Positions 1-9,033 are shown, numbered from the stretch's first letter. The stretch: 64,000 nucleotides of DNA from Cohnella herbarum (GCF_012849095.1 NZ_CP051680.1:2232001-2296000), one strand, 5' to 3'. Translations and numbers: made by a program. Notes: a model not told the origin generated them from the letters alone.

Positions 1-1320
1 AATTTTTCCCAACGGCGCAAACCAATCCCCGATCGACCTCGTGACCGATTCCGGCAATGGGGCGCCCGAGCCATTTTCCAGAAAAGCAATCATCGACTGC
101 TCGGAATGACCGGCATTAAACGCTTGGAAACAATACGATCGGGTTAAGCGATAAACGAATATCGCATCCGCCGTCACTCTTTCCGCTATCTCCGCCAAAT
201 CCCATCTTTGCCTCAAGCTCGTTTCCGGCGGAACAAGAATTTCGCCATCCGGTTGAACAAACCATTGTCCTGCGTCTTGAATGTCTTGATTTTTCCCATT
301 CGAATAATCGCCGATTCGCAGCTTTGACCGAAAAACCGCTTGTCCTCGAAGATCTCCGCGTTCCAACCAACCGAAGGATTGCATCAAATTCAAAACGTCG
401 TTAATCGCTCCCTCATTTCCATCCAGAATCGTTAATCGATTATCGGGATACCAATTGCTATCCATAAGCGTCAAGAGCGCCGAGAACGTTAAATGCATGA
501 CCGGCGACGCGGAAACATATCTGATCACGATTCGAGCCAGTAACTCGCGATCGGCGGATTCGGGCAAATGCGTTAACCAATCGGCTATACCCGAATCGGA
601 AATGCGAATGACGTTCCCTTCATTCTTCAAAGCTTTGATATGTATTCCGAGATCAAGCGCCAAAGCAACCTGAGGAGGCATTCGATCCTGTTGCGGGTAA
701 ACCAACGATAAACAAACTAATTCGTCGGAAGTTAATCGCATCTCATCCGTCAATCGGTTGACTATGGAACGACTTATAGGGCTCTTGTTCGTCCATGCGA
801 TAGGTTGTCGTTGAATTTCCTGCCATACGGACAACAATTCCAGCGACAACGGTAAGCGGAATGCCGTCGGACAATAGCTAATCTCATCGGAGTCCGTTTC
901 CTTCAAAGGCTCGCCATCGACAGGCAGCAGGAAAGATTGCCATAACGTTATGTTATCCGTCGGGATGTACAGCAATTGATCGCCCCATGCTTTGCGAACC
1001 GCGAACACGATACCCGCTCTCCGCAGCCTGACCACCGCAATACGCGTTTCCGCCCCGGTCAGCTCTGTCTTCTCGGTTATAAGCTTTAAAGCCGATTCAA
1101 GCTCAAACGGCAGGCTAGCGAATCCAATTAATATCGTTCTAAGAACTTGAGTCGTCGGTAATCCCCGATTGCTCCGGAGCCAATCCGCAGCCCATTCCCG
1201 ACTGGAGAGAATTTCTTCTAATTTCTCGCCCTGATCGTACCTGGCTGTGATTGTCGGATCGGCAACGATCAACCTTCTGATCGAATCAGGCAATCGTTCG
1301 AGTGACATCGCTAAGTTCAT
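1..1320 (-). CDS. Helicase-associated protein with XPB/Ssl2-N-like domain (C-terminus outside window)
   Basis: The frame is open from an ATG at 1320 to the left edge, giving 440 codons without a stop in the stretches I translated. The ATG overlaps the XPB stop codon (ATGA at 1317-1320), so translation is probably coupled to the helicase gene. The C-terminal part visible here has FVQPDGEILVPPET followed by LAEIAERVTADAIFVYRLT and SEQSMIAFLENGSGAPLPES. That pattern is typical of the helicase-associated (Helicase_C_3, PF13625) domain found beside bacterial XPB helicases. It has no Walker motifs in the visible part, so it is more likely an accessory or DNA-binding partner than a second motor. Family assignment is from motif memory; the exact role is inferred. 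Confidence 0.75.
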   Translation of the reverse strand, partial: MNLAMSLERLPDSIRRLIVADPTITARYDQGEKLEEILSSREWAADWLRSNRGLPTTQVLRTILIGFASLPFELESALKLITEKTELTGAETRIAVVRLRRAGIVFAVRKAWGDQLLYIPTDNITLWQSFLLPVDGEPLKETDSDEISYCPTAFRLPLSLELLSVWQEIQRQPIAWTNKSPISRSIVNRLTDEMRLTSDELVCLSLVYPQQDRMPPQVALALDLGIHIKALKNEGNVIRISDSGIADWLTHLPESADRELLARIVIRYVSASPVMHLTFSALLTLMDSNWYPDNRLTILDGNEGAINDVLNLMQSFGWLERGDLRGQAVFRSKLRIGDYSNGKNQDIQDAGQWFVQPDGEILVPPETSLRQRWDLAEIAERVTADAIFVYRLTRSYCFQAFNAGHSEQSMIAFLENGSGAPLPESVTRSIGDWFAPLGKI

Positions 1321-3020
1321 GGGAGCAACTCCTCTGTTGGCAGCTTGTTGTCATTTCGATCCCATTGATCCACCGCGTACGGATACCCTTGTTCCAATAA
1401 AAATCTCCCTCGATTGCGCGAGAATTCGATTTCATCCGTCCCATCGCTGACTACCGAATAGAACGCAGCGCCCGCTCCGGATTGCTTCGGCCGCATAATG
1501 CGCCCCAATCGTTGCGCCTCCTCCTGCCTCGAACCGTAGCTGCCCGAGATTTGGATGGCAATCGAAGCGTCGGGAAGGTCGACGGCAAAGTTCGCGACTT
1601 TGGACACGAGAAGCACGTCGATTTCCCCCTGATTGAACTGGTCGAATAACCGTTTGCGGCTTCCGTGCGGCATCTCTCCCGTAATTAATGGAAGGTCCAA
1701 CTCGCGGGATAACTCGCGGAGCTGATCCAGATATTGTCCGATAATCAAGGTCGGCTCGCCGCTATGACGTTTCAGCAAAGCTTTCACGACTTCCGCTTTG
1801 CGCGGGTTTTCCCCTGCGATGCGATGGCGGTTGCGCTTAGGCGCCGCTTGATAAGTTATCGCGGTACCGGGATCCAGCGACACTCTCACCTCCGTACATG
1901 CCGCTTGCGCAATCCAGCCTTGGCTCTCCATCGTTTTCCAAGGAATTTCGTATCGCTTCGGACCGATCAAGGCGAAAGCATCGCCTTCCCTGCCGTCTTC
2001 CCTTACGAGCGTAGCCGTTAATCCCAGCCGCCTAGTCGCTTGGATATCCGCCGTCATACGAAATACCGGAGCAGGCAACAAATGAACTTCATCGTAAATA
2101 ATGAGCCCCCAATCCCGGTTTACGAATAGTTGCAGATGGGGGTAGTCATCTTCTTTCGTGCGCCGGTAAGTTAGGACCTGATAGGTCGCGACAGTGACGG
2201 GTTTCACGTTTTTCGATTGTCCCGTATATTCTCCTACCTCATCCTCCGATAAAGTCGTATTTTTCAGAAGCTCGGAAATCCATTGGGAGACGGACACTCC
2301 GTTCGGAGTCAGAATGAGCGTTTCGCACTTTAATTTTGCGATTGCGGCCATTCCGACCCATGTTTTACCTGCTCCGCAAGGCAGTACGACGACACCGCTT
2401 CCTCCGTCTCGCGCGCCATCGCCGAGCAGAGCATCCACCGCTTCCTTTTGATAGTCCCTTAGCTCGATCCGCCTGCCCGTTGCCGTAATTTCGCGAAGGT
2501 TCATATTCAGAGCCTCGCCGCTATGAAAACCTGCTTCATCCTTGACGGGATACCCTAATTCCGCCAGTTCTCGTTTGATCCATCCGCGTGAGGCTCCTTG
2601 AATCGCAACGCTTGTTCCTGACGGAGTTCCGGCAAATACGGATCTTACGTTCTCCCATTCGCATAACTTCTCCATTAATTCTAAAGTTTCGGTCGTAAGC
2701 GTTAATCCGCCTTCCGAAGCCTTTAAGCGAATTTGACCGTAGCGGTTCATATGTACTCGAATTTCGTCTTCTAACGAACGGGGCAGGGCATATCGCGACA
2801 GCTCGGTTAATCGCTTTAGGACAGCGCTTGAACTTAAACCCGTTGCCGCCGCGTTCCATAGTGATACCGGAGTTACGCAATAGGTGTGCCAGGTGCCCGG
2901 ACGTTTGCGCAGTTCGGCGATTTCCCTTAGGAAATCCCGGGTTTGTTCGTATTCGGGATTCCGTTCGTCTAATAACACCGTCCCATCCGACTGCACCCAT
3001 AACGGCCGAGACTGATTCAT
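1317..3020 (-). CDS. XPB-type DNA repair helicase (SF2)
   Basis: A 567-residue superfamily 2 helicase. The N-terminal ~190 residues are the XPB damage-recognition-like region. Motif I (GAGKT, residues 216-220), motif II (DEVH, 310-313), motif III (LTAT) and the XPB-specific RED motif (340-342, in LVREDGREGD) are all visible, and the C-terminal RecA fold ends with QRLGRIMRP. XPB family proteins unwind DNA 3' to 5' during nucleotide excision repair in archaea and eukaryotes; the bacterial role is less clear. GGAGGGATGCACA precedes the ATG. The stop overlaps the start of the downstream helicase-associated gene by four bases, so the two are probably one functional unit. The family assignment is firm; the physiological role is inference. 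Confidence 0.93.
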   Translation of the reverse strand: MNQSRPLWVQSDGTVLLDERNPEYEQTRDFLREIAELRKRPGTWHTYCVTPVSLWNAAATGLSSSAVLKRLTELSRYALPRSLEDEIRVHMNRYGQIRLKASEGGLTLTTETLELMEKLCEWENVRSVFAGTPSGTSVAIQGASRGWIKRELAELGYPVKDEAGFHSGEALNMNLREITATGRRIELRDYQKEAVDALLGDGARDGGSGVVVLPCGAGKTWVGMAAIAKLKCETLILTPNGVSVSQWISELLKNTTLSEDEVGEYTGQSKNVKPVTVATYQVLTYRRTKEDDYPHLQLFVNRDWGLIIYDEVHLLPAPVFRMTADIQATRRLGLTATLVREDGREGDAFALIGPKRYEIPWKTMESQGWIAQAACTEVRVSLDPGTAITYQAAPKRNRHRIAGENPRKAEVVKALLKRHSGEPTLIIGQYLDQLRELSRELDLPLITGEMPHGSRKRLFDQFNQGEIDVLLVSKVANFAVDLPDASIAIQISGSYGSRQEEAQRLGRIMRPKQSGAGAAFYSVVSDGTDEIEFSRNRGRFLLEQGYPYAVDQWDRNDNKLPTEELLP

Positions 3021-3187
3021 TGTGCATCCCTCCTATCTCTACAGCTTTCCCTTCCCGAAAAATTTATAAGCTTCAATCACGACGCGCGTGCGTTAATCGG
3101 ATAGAAAAAAAGCCATCCCCCAGTATGAATCCTTGGAAAATGACTTTGGTTTGATAGTGGATAGGATCGAGTATCTGTTGTCTGTTC

Positions 3188-4363
3188 TCACTCCATGTCC
3201 GCGGCTGAATCATTCGCTACCGCGATTAGAAGCCTAGCGGAATGAAGCATTGCCTTCTCTTCGATATCGAAAAGAGGATGATGATGAGGAGGCGAGTACC
3301 CATCCGGTTTACCTGCGCCTACGAAGAAAAAACATCCCGGCTTCTCTTGCAAATAATAAGAGAAATCTTCGCCGGCCATAATCTGCTCGCACGGCCCCGA
3401 TGCGGTTTCCGGAAGCACATCGGCGATGATCCGAAGCACTCTGCGGGCTTCTGCCTCGTCGTTGACGACCGGCGGATACCCTTCGAAGTAACTCATCTTA
3501 TATTCGCAGCCATGCATTTCGCAAGTGTGTCTAACGATTTCTTCCATCCGCTGGCGAACGAGCGAGCGCATTTCTTTATTGAAGGATCTCACCGTGCCGC
3601 TGAGCTTGCAACTGCCTGCGATGACATTGTTCGCGGAGCCCGCGGCCATCCGTCCGACCGAGAGAACCGCCGCTTCGAGAGGATTCACGTTTCGGGCCAC
3701 GATCGTCTGAAGCGCCATGACTAGCGAAGCTCCCGTCACGAGAGCATCTCTGCTCTCGTGGGGCAAACCGCCGTGCCCCCCCTTCCCGATGATCTCGATC
3801 TCGAACTCATCCGGCGTCGCCATGAAGGGGCCTGGACGCGTAACAGCCGTTCCGTAAGGAAGAGGCGACCATAAATGTATGCCGTAGATCGCGTCTACCC
3901 CCTCGAGAACTCCTTCCTCCACCATCCGAATCGCTCCTCCGGGCAGCACTTCTTCCGCCGGTTGGAATATGAACAGTCTCGTCCCGGCGGTTTCTTCGAC
4001 GTGCAAGCTATAATAACGAGCGACGGCAAGCATTTGCGCCGTGTGTCCGTCATGTCCGCAGGCATGCATGACCCCGGAAACGGAAGACCGATAAGGGCTA
4101 TCCTTGGCGTCTTGAATAGCCAGCGCGTCGATATCCGCCCGCAACGCGATCGTGCGGCCCGGCAATCGGCCGGCGAGCTTGGCCACGATTCCCGTTCCGG
4201 CTACTCCTCGGCGAACCTCTAAGCCCCACTCTTCCAGCAAATCCGCGATCATGCGCGAGGTTTCGAATTCTTGGAATGAAAGCTCTGGGTGTTGATGCAA
4301 ATGCCGGCGCCATTTTACCATATCTTCATATAAGGAATGCAGCGTCTGTTCGTTGACCGTCAT
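3188..4363 (-). CDS. M20-family amidohydrolase / N-acyl amino acid deacylase
   Basis: A 391-residue cytosolic metallohydrolase of the hippurate hydrolase / N-acyl-L-amino-acid amidohydrolase group (M20D). Metal ligands are visible as MHACGHDGH (Cys102, His104, His107), PAEE (Glu137-Glu138), GIHLW (His163) and a C-terminal HHHPLF. The inserted dimerisation domain carries GKGGHGGLPHE. Such enzymes hydrolyse the amide of N-acylated amino acids; which acyl group is used here cannot be read from sequence. The start is supported by GAAAGGAGGCGCCGCC before the ATG. It is transcribed alone between XPB and the divergent yugN. Confidence 0.92.
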   Translation of the reverse strand: MTVNEQTLHSLYEDMVKWRRHLHQHPELSFQEFETSRMIADLLEEWGLEVRRGVAGTGIVAKLAGRLPGRTIALRADIDALAIQDAKDSPYRSSVSGVMHACGHDGHTAQMLAVARYYSLHVEETAGTRLFIFQPAEEVLPGGAIRMVEEGVLEGVDAIYGIHLWSPLPYGTAVTRPGPFMATPDEFEIEIIGKGGHGGLPHESRDALVTGASLVMALQTIVARNVNPLEAAVLSVGRMAAGSANNVIAGSCKLSGTVRSFNKEMRSLVRQRMEEIVRHTCEMHGCEYKMSYFEGYPPVVNDEAEARRVLRIIADVLPETASGPCEQIMAGEDFSYYLQEKPGCFFFVGAGKPDGYSPPHHHPLFDIEEKAMLHSARLLIAVANDSAADME

Positions 4364-4560
4364 GGCGGCGCCTCCTTTCCGTAATCCGTCTGTTTGTAAT
4401 CATTGTATCAGAAAGCCCGCGCCTCCGTAACCTTCCCGAGGATACGAGGAGATAATTGTCAATGAACGTTCGAACTTGTATGCCGACGACGCTTGCAGAA
4501 GGCTCGTAAACCGTCTATCATGTAAAGGAAACACGCTTGTTTTGATAAGGAGGATTATCC

Positions 4561-4905
4561 ATGTTACTCGACAATACGGGATTAAACGGAATTCGCAGCG
4601 ACCTCGGACACCTGGACGATTCCAGCGATAAATTAGGCTTCGTACGTTGGCAATGGGAATATCGCCGCGCTACATATGACCTTAAGCTGCAAGATCGCTC
4701 GAATGGTCAAGATTATTTCTTGCGTATTACGACTAGAGCCGTTGAAGGCAAGCTAGAAAATCCGGACGCGATCCTTGAAGTGGAAGCCGTATATATCGGC
4801 CGCGCGACTTTCCCTCACGGACTCGATTACGAGTCTCCGATCCCAGAACCGATCTTGAATACCGCAACTCAGCGTGCGCAGGAATTAAAGAAGCTGCTCT
4901 CCTAG
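4561..4905 (+). CDS. yugN: YugN-like family protein
   Basis: A 114-residue cytosolic protein that I recognise as the YugN-like family (PF08868), with the characteristic WQWEYRRATYDLKL and FPHGLDYESPIPEPI segments. The family has no firmly established function. There is no signal peptide or membrane segment. AAGGAGGATTATCC precedes the ATG. Only 19 bases separate its stop from the FtsW-family start, so the two genes are probably co-transcribed. Confidence 0.85.
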   Translation: MLLDNTGLNGIRSDLGHLDDSSDKLGFVRWQWEYRRATYDLKLQDRSNGQDYFLRITTRAVEGKLENPDAILEVEAVYIGRATFPHGLDYESPIPEPILNTATQRAQELKKLLS

Positions 4906-4924
4906 CGGCGCGGAGGAATCGGCG

Positions 4925-6115
4925 ATGAAGACTCCGGAGAGCGGCCAGCGGGGCACGCCAGATTTTCTGTTGCTTATTCTGACGCTTCTGCTCGTGGGTT
5001 TCGGACTGGTTATGGTATTCAGCGCAAGTTCAAGCATGGCGGTGTCCAAGCCTGACTTCAACAATGACGCTCTCTATTTCGTGAAGCGCCAATTGATGTT
5101 TGTCGGGCTAGGCACGTTTGTTATGCTCGTGATGATGAATATTCATTTTCAAAAATACAAGAAGCTGTTTATGTTGTTTTTCATCGGAACTCTCGTCCTG
5201 TTATTCCTCGTTCCGATATTCGGGGATACGAAAAACGGCGCTACCAGTTGGATCTTCGGCATTCAGCCGACGGAATTCGCCAAGCTGGCCATCATCATGT
5301 ATTTGGCTGCTATCATCGCGAAGAAAGACGAGAAATTCCGCGACTTCAAGAAGGGACTTCTCCCGGTCATGATCGTCGTCGGATTTTTCGCCTTTCTTAT
5401 TATGCTTCAACCGGATTTCGGTTCCTGCGCGATTCTCGTCATGTGCGCTTCGGCCATCGTCGTTGCGGGAGGGTCGAATCTGAAGCATATTCTGCTATCG
5501 TCAGGCGTTCTGCTCGGCCTTGCGGCGCTAGGTACAAGCTTGTATCTCCTAATGAATCCCGGTACCGATTTCGGTTATCGCGGAGCGCGTTTTACCGCGT
5601 TCTTGGATCCACTGGCGGACCAACAGGGGACCGGTTACCATCTGACGCGTTCCCTCGAAGCTTTCGGGCATGGAGGACTATTCGGAACCGGATTAGGCAA
5701 TAGCGTGCAGAAGCTGTTTTACTTACCTTACGCTTATAACGATTTTATTTTTGCGGTCATCGGCGAAGAACTCGGGTTTGTCGGAACGACGATATTTATT
5801 TTGTTCTATATCGTTTTCCTATGGAGAGCGCTCATCGTTTCTCTTAGGTGCCCGGATATTTACGGAACGTTAGTCGGTATCGGCCTCGTGTCCTTGATCG
5901 CCATACAAGCGCTCATTAACATGGGCGGGGTAAGCGGCGCGATCCCTATTACCGGAGTCACTTTGCCCTTTATAAGCTACGGGGGCTCATCTATGCTAAC
6001 ATTGCTTACGGGCATGGGGATTCTCCTTAGCATCTCGAGGGAATATAACCGGGTCGAGAAGGTTTCTTCCGATTCCGGTACGAACTCCTCCAATTCCCGC
6101 TTTAGAAAAATGTAA
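4925..6115 (+). CDS. ftsW: FtsW/RodA/SpoVE-family SEDS glycosyltransferase
   Basis: A 396-residue polytopic membrane protein with about ten hydrophobic segments. Typical SEDS signatures are visible: FGLVMVFSASSS near the N-terminus, MLQPDFG, HLTRSLEAFGHGGLFGTGLG and the C-terminal PITGVTLPFISYGGSSML. SEDS proteins polymerise lipid II into glycan strands together with a class B PBP at the septum or sidewall. The length and PFISYGGSS signature favour FtsW/SpoVE over RodA; vegetative versus sporulation use cannot be decided. GCGCGGAGGAATCGGCG precedes the ATG. A strong intrinsic terminator follows at once. In Bacillus subtilis the ftsW homologue adjoins ylaN, which here lies about 2.4 kb further on. 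Confidence 0.93.
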   Translation: MKTPESGQRGTPDFLLLILTLLLVGFGLVMVFSASSSMAVSKPDFNNDALYFVKRQLMFVGLGTFVMLVMMNIHFQKYKKLFMLFFIGTLVLLFLVPIFGDTKNGATSWIFGIQPTEFAKLAIIMYLAAIIAKKDEKFRDFKKGLLPVMIVVGFFAFLIMLQPDFGSCAILVMCASAIVVAGGSNLKHILLSSGVLLGLAALGTSLYLLMNPGTDFGYRGARFTAFLDPLADQQGTGYHLTRSLEAFGHGGLFGTGLGNSVQKLFYLPYAYNDFIFAVIGEELGFVGTTIFILFYIVFLWRALIVSLRCPDIYGTLVGIGLVSLIAIQALINMGGVSGAIPITGVTLPFISYGGSSMLTLLTGMGILLSISREYNRVEKVSSDSGTNSSNSRFRKM

Positions 6116-6118
6116 TCT

Positions 6119-6164
6119 AAAACGAGATCAAAGCAGCCTCGACGTTGCTTGATCTCGTTTTTTT
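6119..6164 (+). terminator. Rho-independent terminator after ftsW
   Basis: The stem AACGAGATCAA pairs perfectly with TTGATCTCGTT, with further GCA/TGC pairing inside, and is followed by a run of seven T. It lies four bases after the ftsW stop codon. Confidence 0.92.
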
Positions 6165-6246
6165 GGGTTTTGTCCTAACCAGCTCATCACTTCCGACCAA
6201 TTAGACCGCTCCCAGCGGCTTGCAGCACACTTTCTCTCTGAGGAGC

Positions 6247-6598
6247 ATTAGCCAACCTTCGGCGGAGATAAGGGTACTCTCCGTTCGTTTCGTGGTTCGT
6301 TAGCCGCAATTTGGTAGGTGTAAGATACTCTCAGTGCGCTTCGAGGTTCGTCAGCCAACCTTTGGCGGAGATAAGGTACTCTCCGTTCGTTTCGTGGTTC
6401 GTTAGCCGAAATTTGGTAGGTGTAAGGTACTCTCAGTGCGCTTCCCCGATCGTTAGCCAACTTTCGGCGGGTGTAAGGTACTCTCAGTGCGCTTCCCCGA
6501 TCGTTAGCCAACCTTCGGTAGTTGTAAGGTACTCTCAGTGCGCTTCCCCGATCGTTAGCCAACTTTGGCAGGGTGTAAGGTTCTCTTTGTGCTCTAAT
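6247..6598. repeat. Tandem array of about seven 51-bp units
   Basis: About seven consecutive units of ~51 bp start with GTTAGCC and share GGTACTCTC. The first units alternate between two sub-types (one with GGCGGAGATAAGG and CCGTTCGTTTCG, one with TTTGGTAGGTGTAAGG and CAGTGCGCTTC); the last ones are near-identical. Because 51 is a multiple of three, a minus frame stays open across the array and would give 17-residue repeats (ANDRGSALRVPY-like), and a plus frame is open too. There is no signal peptide or convincing start, so I read it as non-coding repeat DNA. It lies in the 733-bp gap between the ftsW terminator and the Asp23 gene; the rest of that gap shows nothing but the Asp23 terminator. 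Confidence 0.85.
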
Positions 6599-6803
6599 GG
6601 ATTTGCCGTGGAGCTTTGCGACTAAATTCAGCCCATCGAAATGGGAATAGAAAATGTTGAAGAACTTTTTGGGCCCTCGTGCCTCCTCCCAGCATGAAAT
6701 TGCAGTTACTAAAATTTCCACGCTATAGAAAAGCCAATAGTAGTAAATGAGCCGTTACACGATTGATCGTTTGAACAAACTCGTTCCGTTTTTCCCCATA
6801 TCC

Positions 6804-6834
6804 ATAAATAAAACCGCCAGAAAGTCTGACGGTT
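6804..6834 (-). terminator. Rho-independent terminator after the Asp23 gene
   Basis: On the minus strand ACCGTCAGA and TCTGGCGGT form a stem with a CTT loop (one G-T wobble), followed by TTTATTT. It lies just after the Asp23/Gls24 stop. Confidence 0.88.
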
Positions 6835-6849
6835 CCGCTTAACGCTATT

Positions 6850-7230
6850 CTACTTTACCCGGTGGGCATCATCCTGCTGCTCTTCATCCTTGAAGGCTAC
6901 GCCTTCGACCTTCACGTTCACTTCCACAACGTTAAGTCCGGTCATGTTCTCAACGGCTTCCCGAACGTTATCCTGCAGTCGGCGTCCGACCTCTTGAATA
7001 GGAATGCCGTATTGCACGACGATTCTTAAATCTATGGCTGCCTCCACTTGACCTACCTCGACGGAAACGCCCTTCTGCGCGTTCCGTCCGCTTAACCGTT
7101 TGGCCAAGCCTTCCGAAATCCCGCCCGACATGGCGGCAACTCCAGGGGTCTCCAATGCCGCTAATCCGGCAATCGTGGCGACGACATCATCTGAAATCCG
7201 AATCAATCCTTGTTGTAACTCTTCCGTCAT
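6850..7230 (-). CDS. Asp23/Gls24 family envelope stress response protein
   Basis: A 126-residue protein with the Asp23/Gls24 fold signature: RISDDVVATIAGLAALETPGV at the N-terminus, VEAAIDLRIVVQYG in the middle, and MTGLNVVEVNVKVEGVAF near the end. Family members are small soluble proteins that can be membrane-tethered and are linked to cell-envelope homeostasis. It is monocistronic, with its own terminator. Confidence 0.92.
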   Translation of the reverse strand: MTEELQQGLIRISDDVVATIAGLAALETPGVAAMSGGISEGLAKRLSGRNAQKGVSVEVGQVEAAIDLRIVVQYGIPIQEVGRRLQDNVREAVENMTGLNVVEVNVKVEGVAFKDEEQQDDAHRVK

Positions 7231-7424
7231 GGCGGCTCACTCTCCCGAACCTGTTATGCTTCCATTGTAATGGAAGACTAGACCAGAAGCAACCGCAAGA
7301 GATTCCGGCTACACCCGTTCCGGCTTTACTTTCGGAACCCCGTTTACATCATTATACGAATTGGGTATAGTAATAAATGCCAATTAACGATTCCAAAATT
7401 TGTCCATTCATGAGGTGCTTGACT

Positions 7425-8483
7425 TTGAAAAAGTTGTTTTTCCCTCTCCTGATCGTAACCTTCCTGCTGAGTGCCCTATCGCACTATATGAAGTGGGGAG
7501 CGGTGATCGAATTCGCCTGCGCGGGACTGGCGATCTTATTCGCGGCCGGGCTTCTCGGCAAAGCTACCGAATCCGTCGCCCATTATGCCGGACAACGCCT
7601 AGGCGGCTTCCTTAACGCGACGTTCGGCAACGCGGCTGAGCTCATTATCGCGATCTTCCTGATCAAGGAAGGGTTGTTCGACATCGTCAAGGCCAGCCTC
7701 ACCGGCGCGATCATCGGTAACCTGCTCCTCGTCCTTGGAGCAAGCGCGTTAGTCGGCGGACTAAAGTACAAGGAACAGAAGTTTAACGTTCACTTAGCCG
7801 GGCAGAACGCGTCTCTGATGCTGTTAGCGGTTATCGCCCTATTCATTCCCGCGATCTTCGTCAAAACCGAGCACATCTCGGAGCATGATACGATGAACAT
7901 TAGCATCATCGTCGCGGCGTTCCTTATTTTCGCTTATCTCGGTTGGTTATTCTATTCCATGTTTACTCACAAAAGCTTCTTAGGAGACCACGAAGATACG
8001 AAAGCGGATCATGGCGAGAACGCTGCTTGGTCTAAGCGAATGTCCATCATTTTGTTGCTTGTCGCCACCGTAATGGTTGCTTTCATAAGCGAATGGCTCG
8101 TTCATACGCTTGATACCTTCTCCGCTCGCTTCGGCTTGTCCGAGTTGTTCGTCGGAGCCTTCGTCGTCGCGATCGTCGGCAACGCGGCAGAGCACAGCGC
8201 GGCGGTTATGTTAGCGCTGAAAAACAAAATGGGAGCGGCAGTCGAGATCGCCGTCGGCAGCAGTTTGCAGATCGCTTTGTTCGTCGCCCCCGTGCTTGTC
8301 TTCGTTAGCCTATTGTTCGGCAAAGAAATGAACCTTATCTTTACGACGATCGAGATCGCCGCAATCGGGGTCGCAGTATTGATCGCCACTTCCATATCGA
8401 GGGATGGGTCCACGACCTGGTTCGAAGGCAAGCTGCTATTGATCGTGTACGCCATTCTGGGCGTCTCGTTTTACTTCGTCTAG
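7425..8483 (+). CDS. Calcium/proton antiporter (CaCA family)
   Basis: A cation exchanger of ~352 residues with about eleven hydrophobic segments. It has the two family alpha repeats, visible as GGFLNATFGNAAELIIAIF and VGNAAEHSAAVMLALKNKM, whose acidic residues bind Ca2+ during exchange for protons. An open frame extends to an ATG at 7377. I prefer the TTG at 7425 because GAGGTG (7412-7417) stands seven bases upstream and the protein then begins MKKLFFPLLIV directly at the first membrane helix. The family call is secure; substrate preference (Ca2+ over other cations) is inferred. Confidence 0.9.
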   Translation: MKKLFFPLLIVTFLLSALSHYMKWGAVIEFACAGLAILFAAGLLGKATESVAHYAGQRLGGFLNATFGNAAELIIAIFLIKEGLFDIVKASLTGAIIGNLLLVLGASALVGGLKYKEQKFNVHLAGQNASLMLLAVIALFIPAIFVKTEHISEHDTMNISIIVAAFLIFAYLGWLFYSMFTHKSFLGDHEDTKADHGENAAWSKRMSIILLLVATVMVAFISEWLVHTLDTFSARFGLSELFVGAFVVAIVGNAAEHSAAVMLALKNKMGAAVEIAVGSSLQIALFVAPVLVFVSLLFGKEMNLIFTTIEIAAIGVAVLIATSISRDGSTTWFEGKLLLIVYAILGVSFYFV

Positions 8484-8507
8484 TCCGGACATGTATTCGG
8501 AACCGCG

Positions 8508-8545
8508 CAAAAAAAAGAGTAGTACCCCGCCAGGGTGCTACTCTT
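8508..8545. terminator. Bidirectional terminator between the antiporter gene and ylaN
   Basis: AAGAGTAGTACCC and GGGTGCTACTCTT form the stem. A run of T follows in the minus direction (eight T) and a weaker T-rich tract (TCTTTCTT) in the plus direction. The stem overlaps the last codons of ylaN. Confidence 0.88.
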
Positions 8546-8828
8546 CTTTCTTCTCCAAAGCCTCGTATAAAATCGCCAGATTCCGTTCCAACTGGCTGAT
8601 CAGCAATTTCCCTGCGCCTTCAACGACTAATCCTGTCCGTACCGCGAAATCAACCGCTCTCGAGAAACCGTACATCTGGGTGTCCAGAACTTCCTCATAT
8701 AGCGGGCATTTGCGGGTCGTCAGATTTTCCATCTGGATCGCGATCAACTTTTCGATTTTATCTGCATCTTCCTGGAGCAGACGTATTGCCTTTTCATTCA
8801 GATCGACCAAAGTATCCGATGCTGCCAT
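8538..8828 (-). CDS. ylaN: YlaN family protein (DUF1507), Fe(II)-binding Fur antagonist family
   Basis: A 96-residue cytosolic protein that matches B. subtilis YlaN along its length, including DLNEKAIRLLQEDADKI, QMENLT, CPLYEEVLDTQM and FSRAVDFAVRTGLV. Recent work on YlaN in Bacillus and Staphylococcus describes it as an iron-binding protein that relieves Fur repression. The open frame reaches back to 8918, but the ATG at 8828 is preceded by GGGGGAGTGGGA and gives the usual family N-terminus (MAASDTLVDL), so I place the start there. It is interesting next to the Fur-box promoter and ferritin gene 6 kb away. Confidence 0.92.
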   Translation of the reverse strand: MAASDTLVDLNEKAIRLLQEDADKIEKLIAIQMENLTTRKCPLYEEVLDTQMYGFSRAVDFAVRTGLVVEGAGKLLISQLERNLAILYEALEKKEE

Positions 8829-8969
8829 TCCCACTCCCCCTGTGCCCAAAATCCCAATATAAAGCGAGCTCCTGTTCATCGACTGCAACGTTGCGCGCCA
8901 ATCATCTCTAGCTATCACTTTTATATTAGACGATATTGCTCAGAAGTACAAGATCATGGCAGCCCTTTG

Positions 8970-9003
8970 TACAAAAACATCCCGTCCAACCGGACGGGAT
9001 GTC
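8970..9003 (-). terminator. Rho-independent terminator after the HPr-like gene
   Basis: ACATCCCGTCC and GGACGGGATGT form a perfect 11-bp stem with a GGTT loop, followed by TTTTTGT on the minus strand. Confidence 0.92.
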
Positions 9004-9033
9004 TCGAACTTACTATGATTCCATCGTTTGTTG

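Noticed and set aside
2536..3027. 163-codon ORF on the same strand as XPB
   Set aside because: It lies in another frame inside the XPB gene, whose helicase motifs are intact; no ribosome-binding site or protein-like composition.
6248..6721. 157-codon protein encoded by the 51-bp repeats
   Set aside because: Open only because the unit is a multiple of three; a plus frame is also open, there is no convincing start or signal, and flanking sequence is non-coding.
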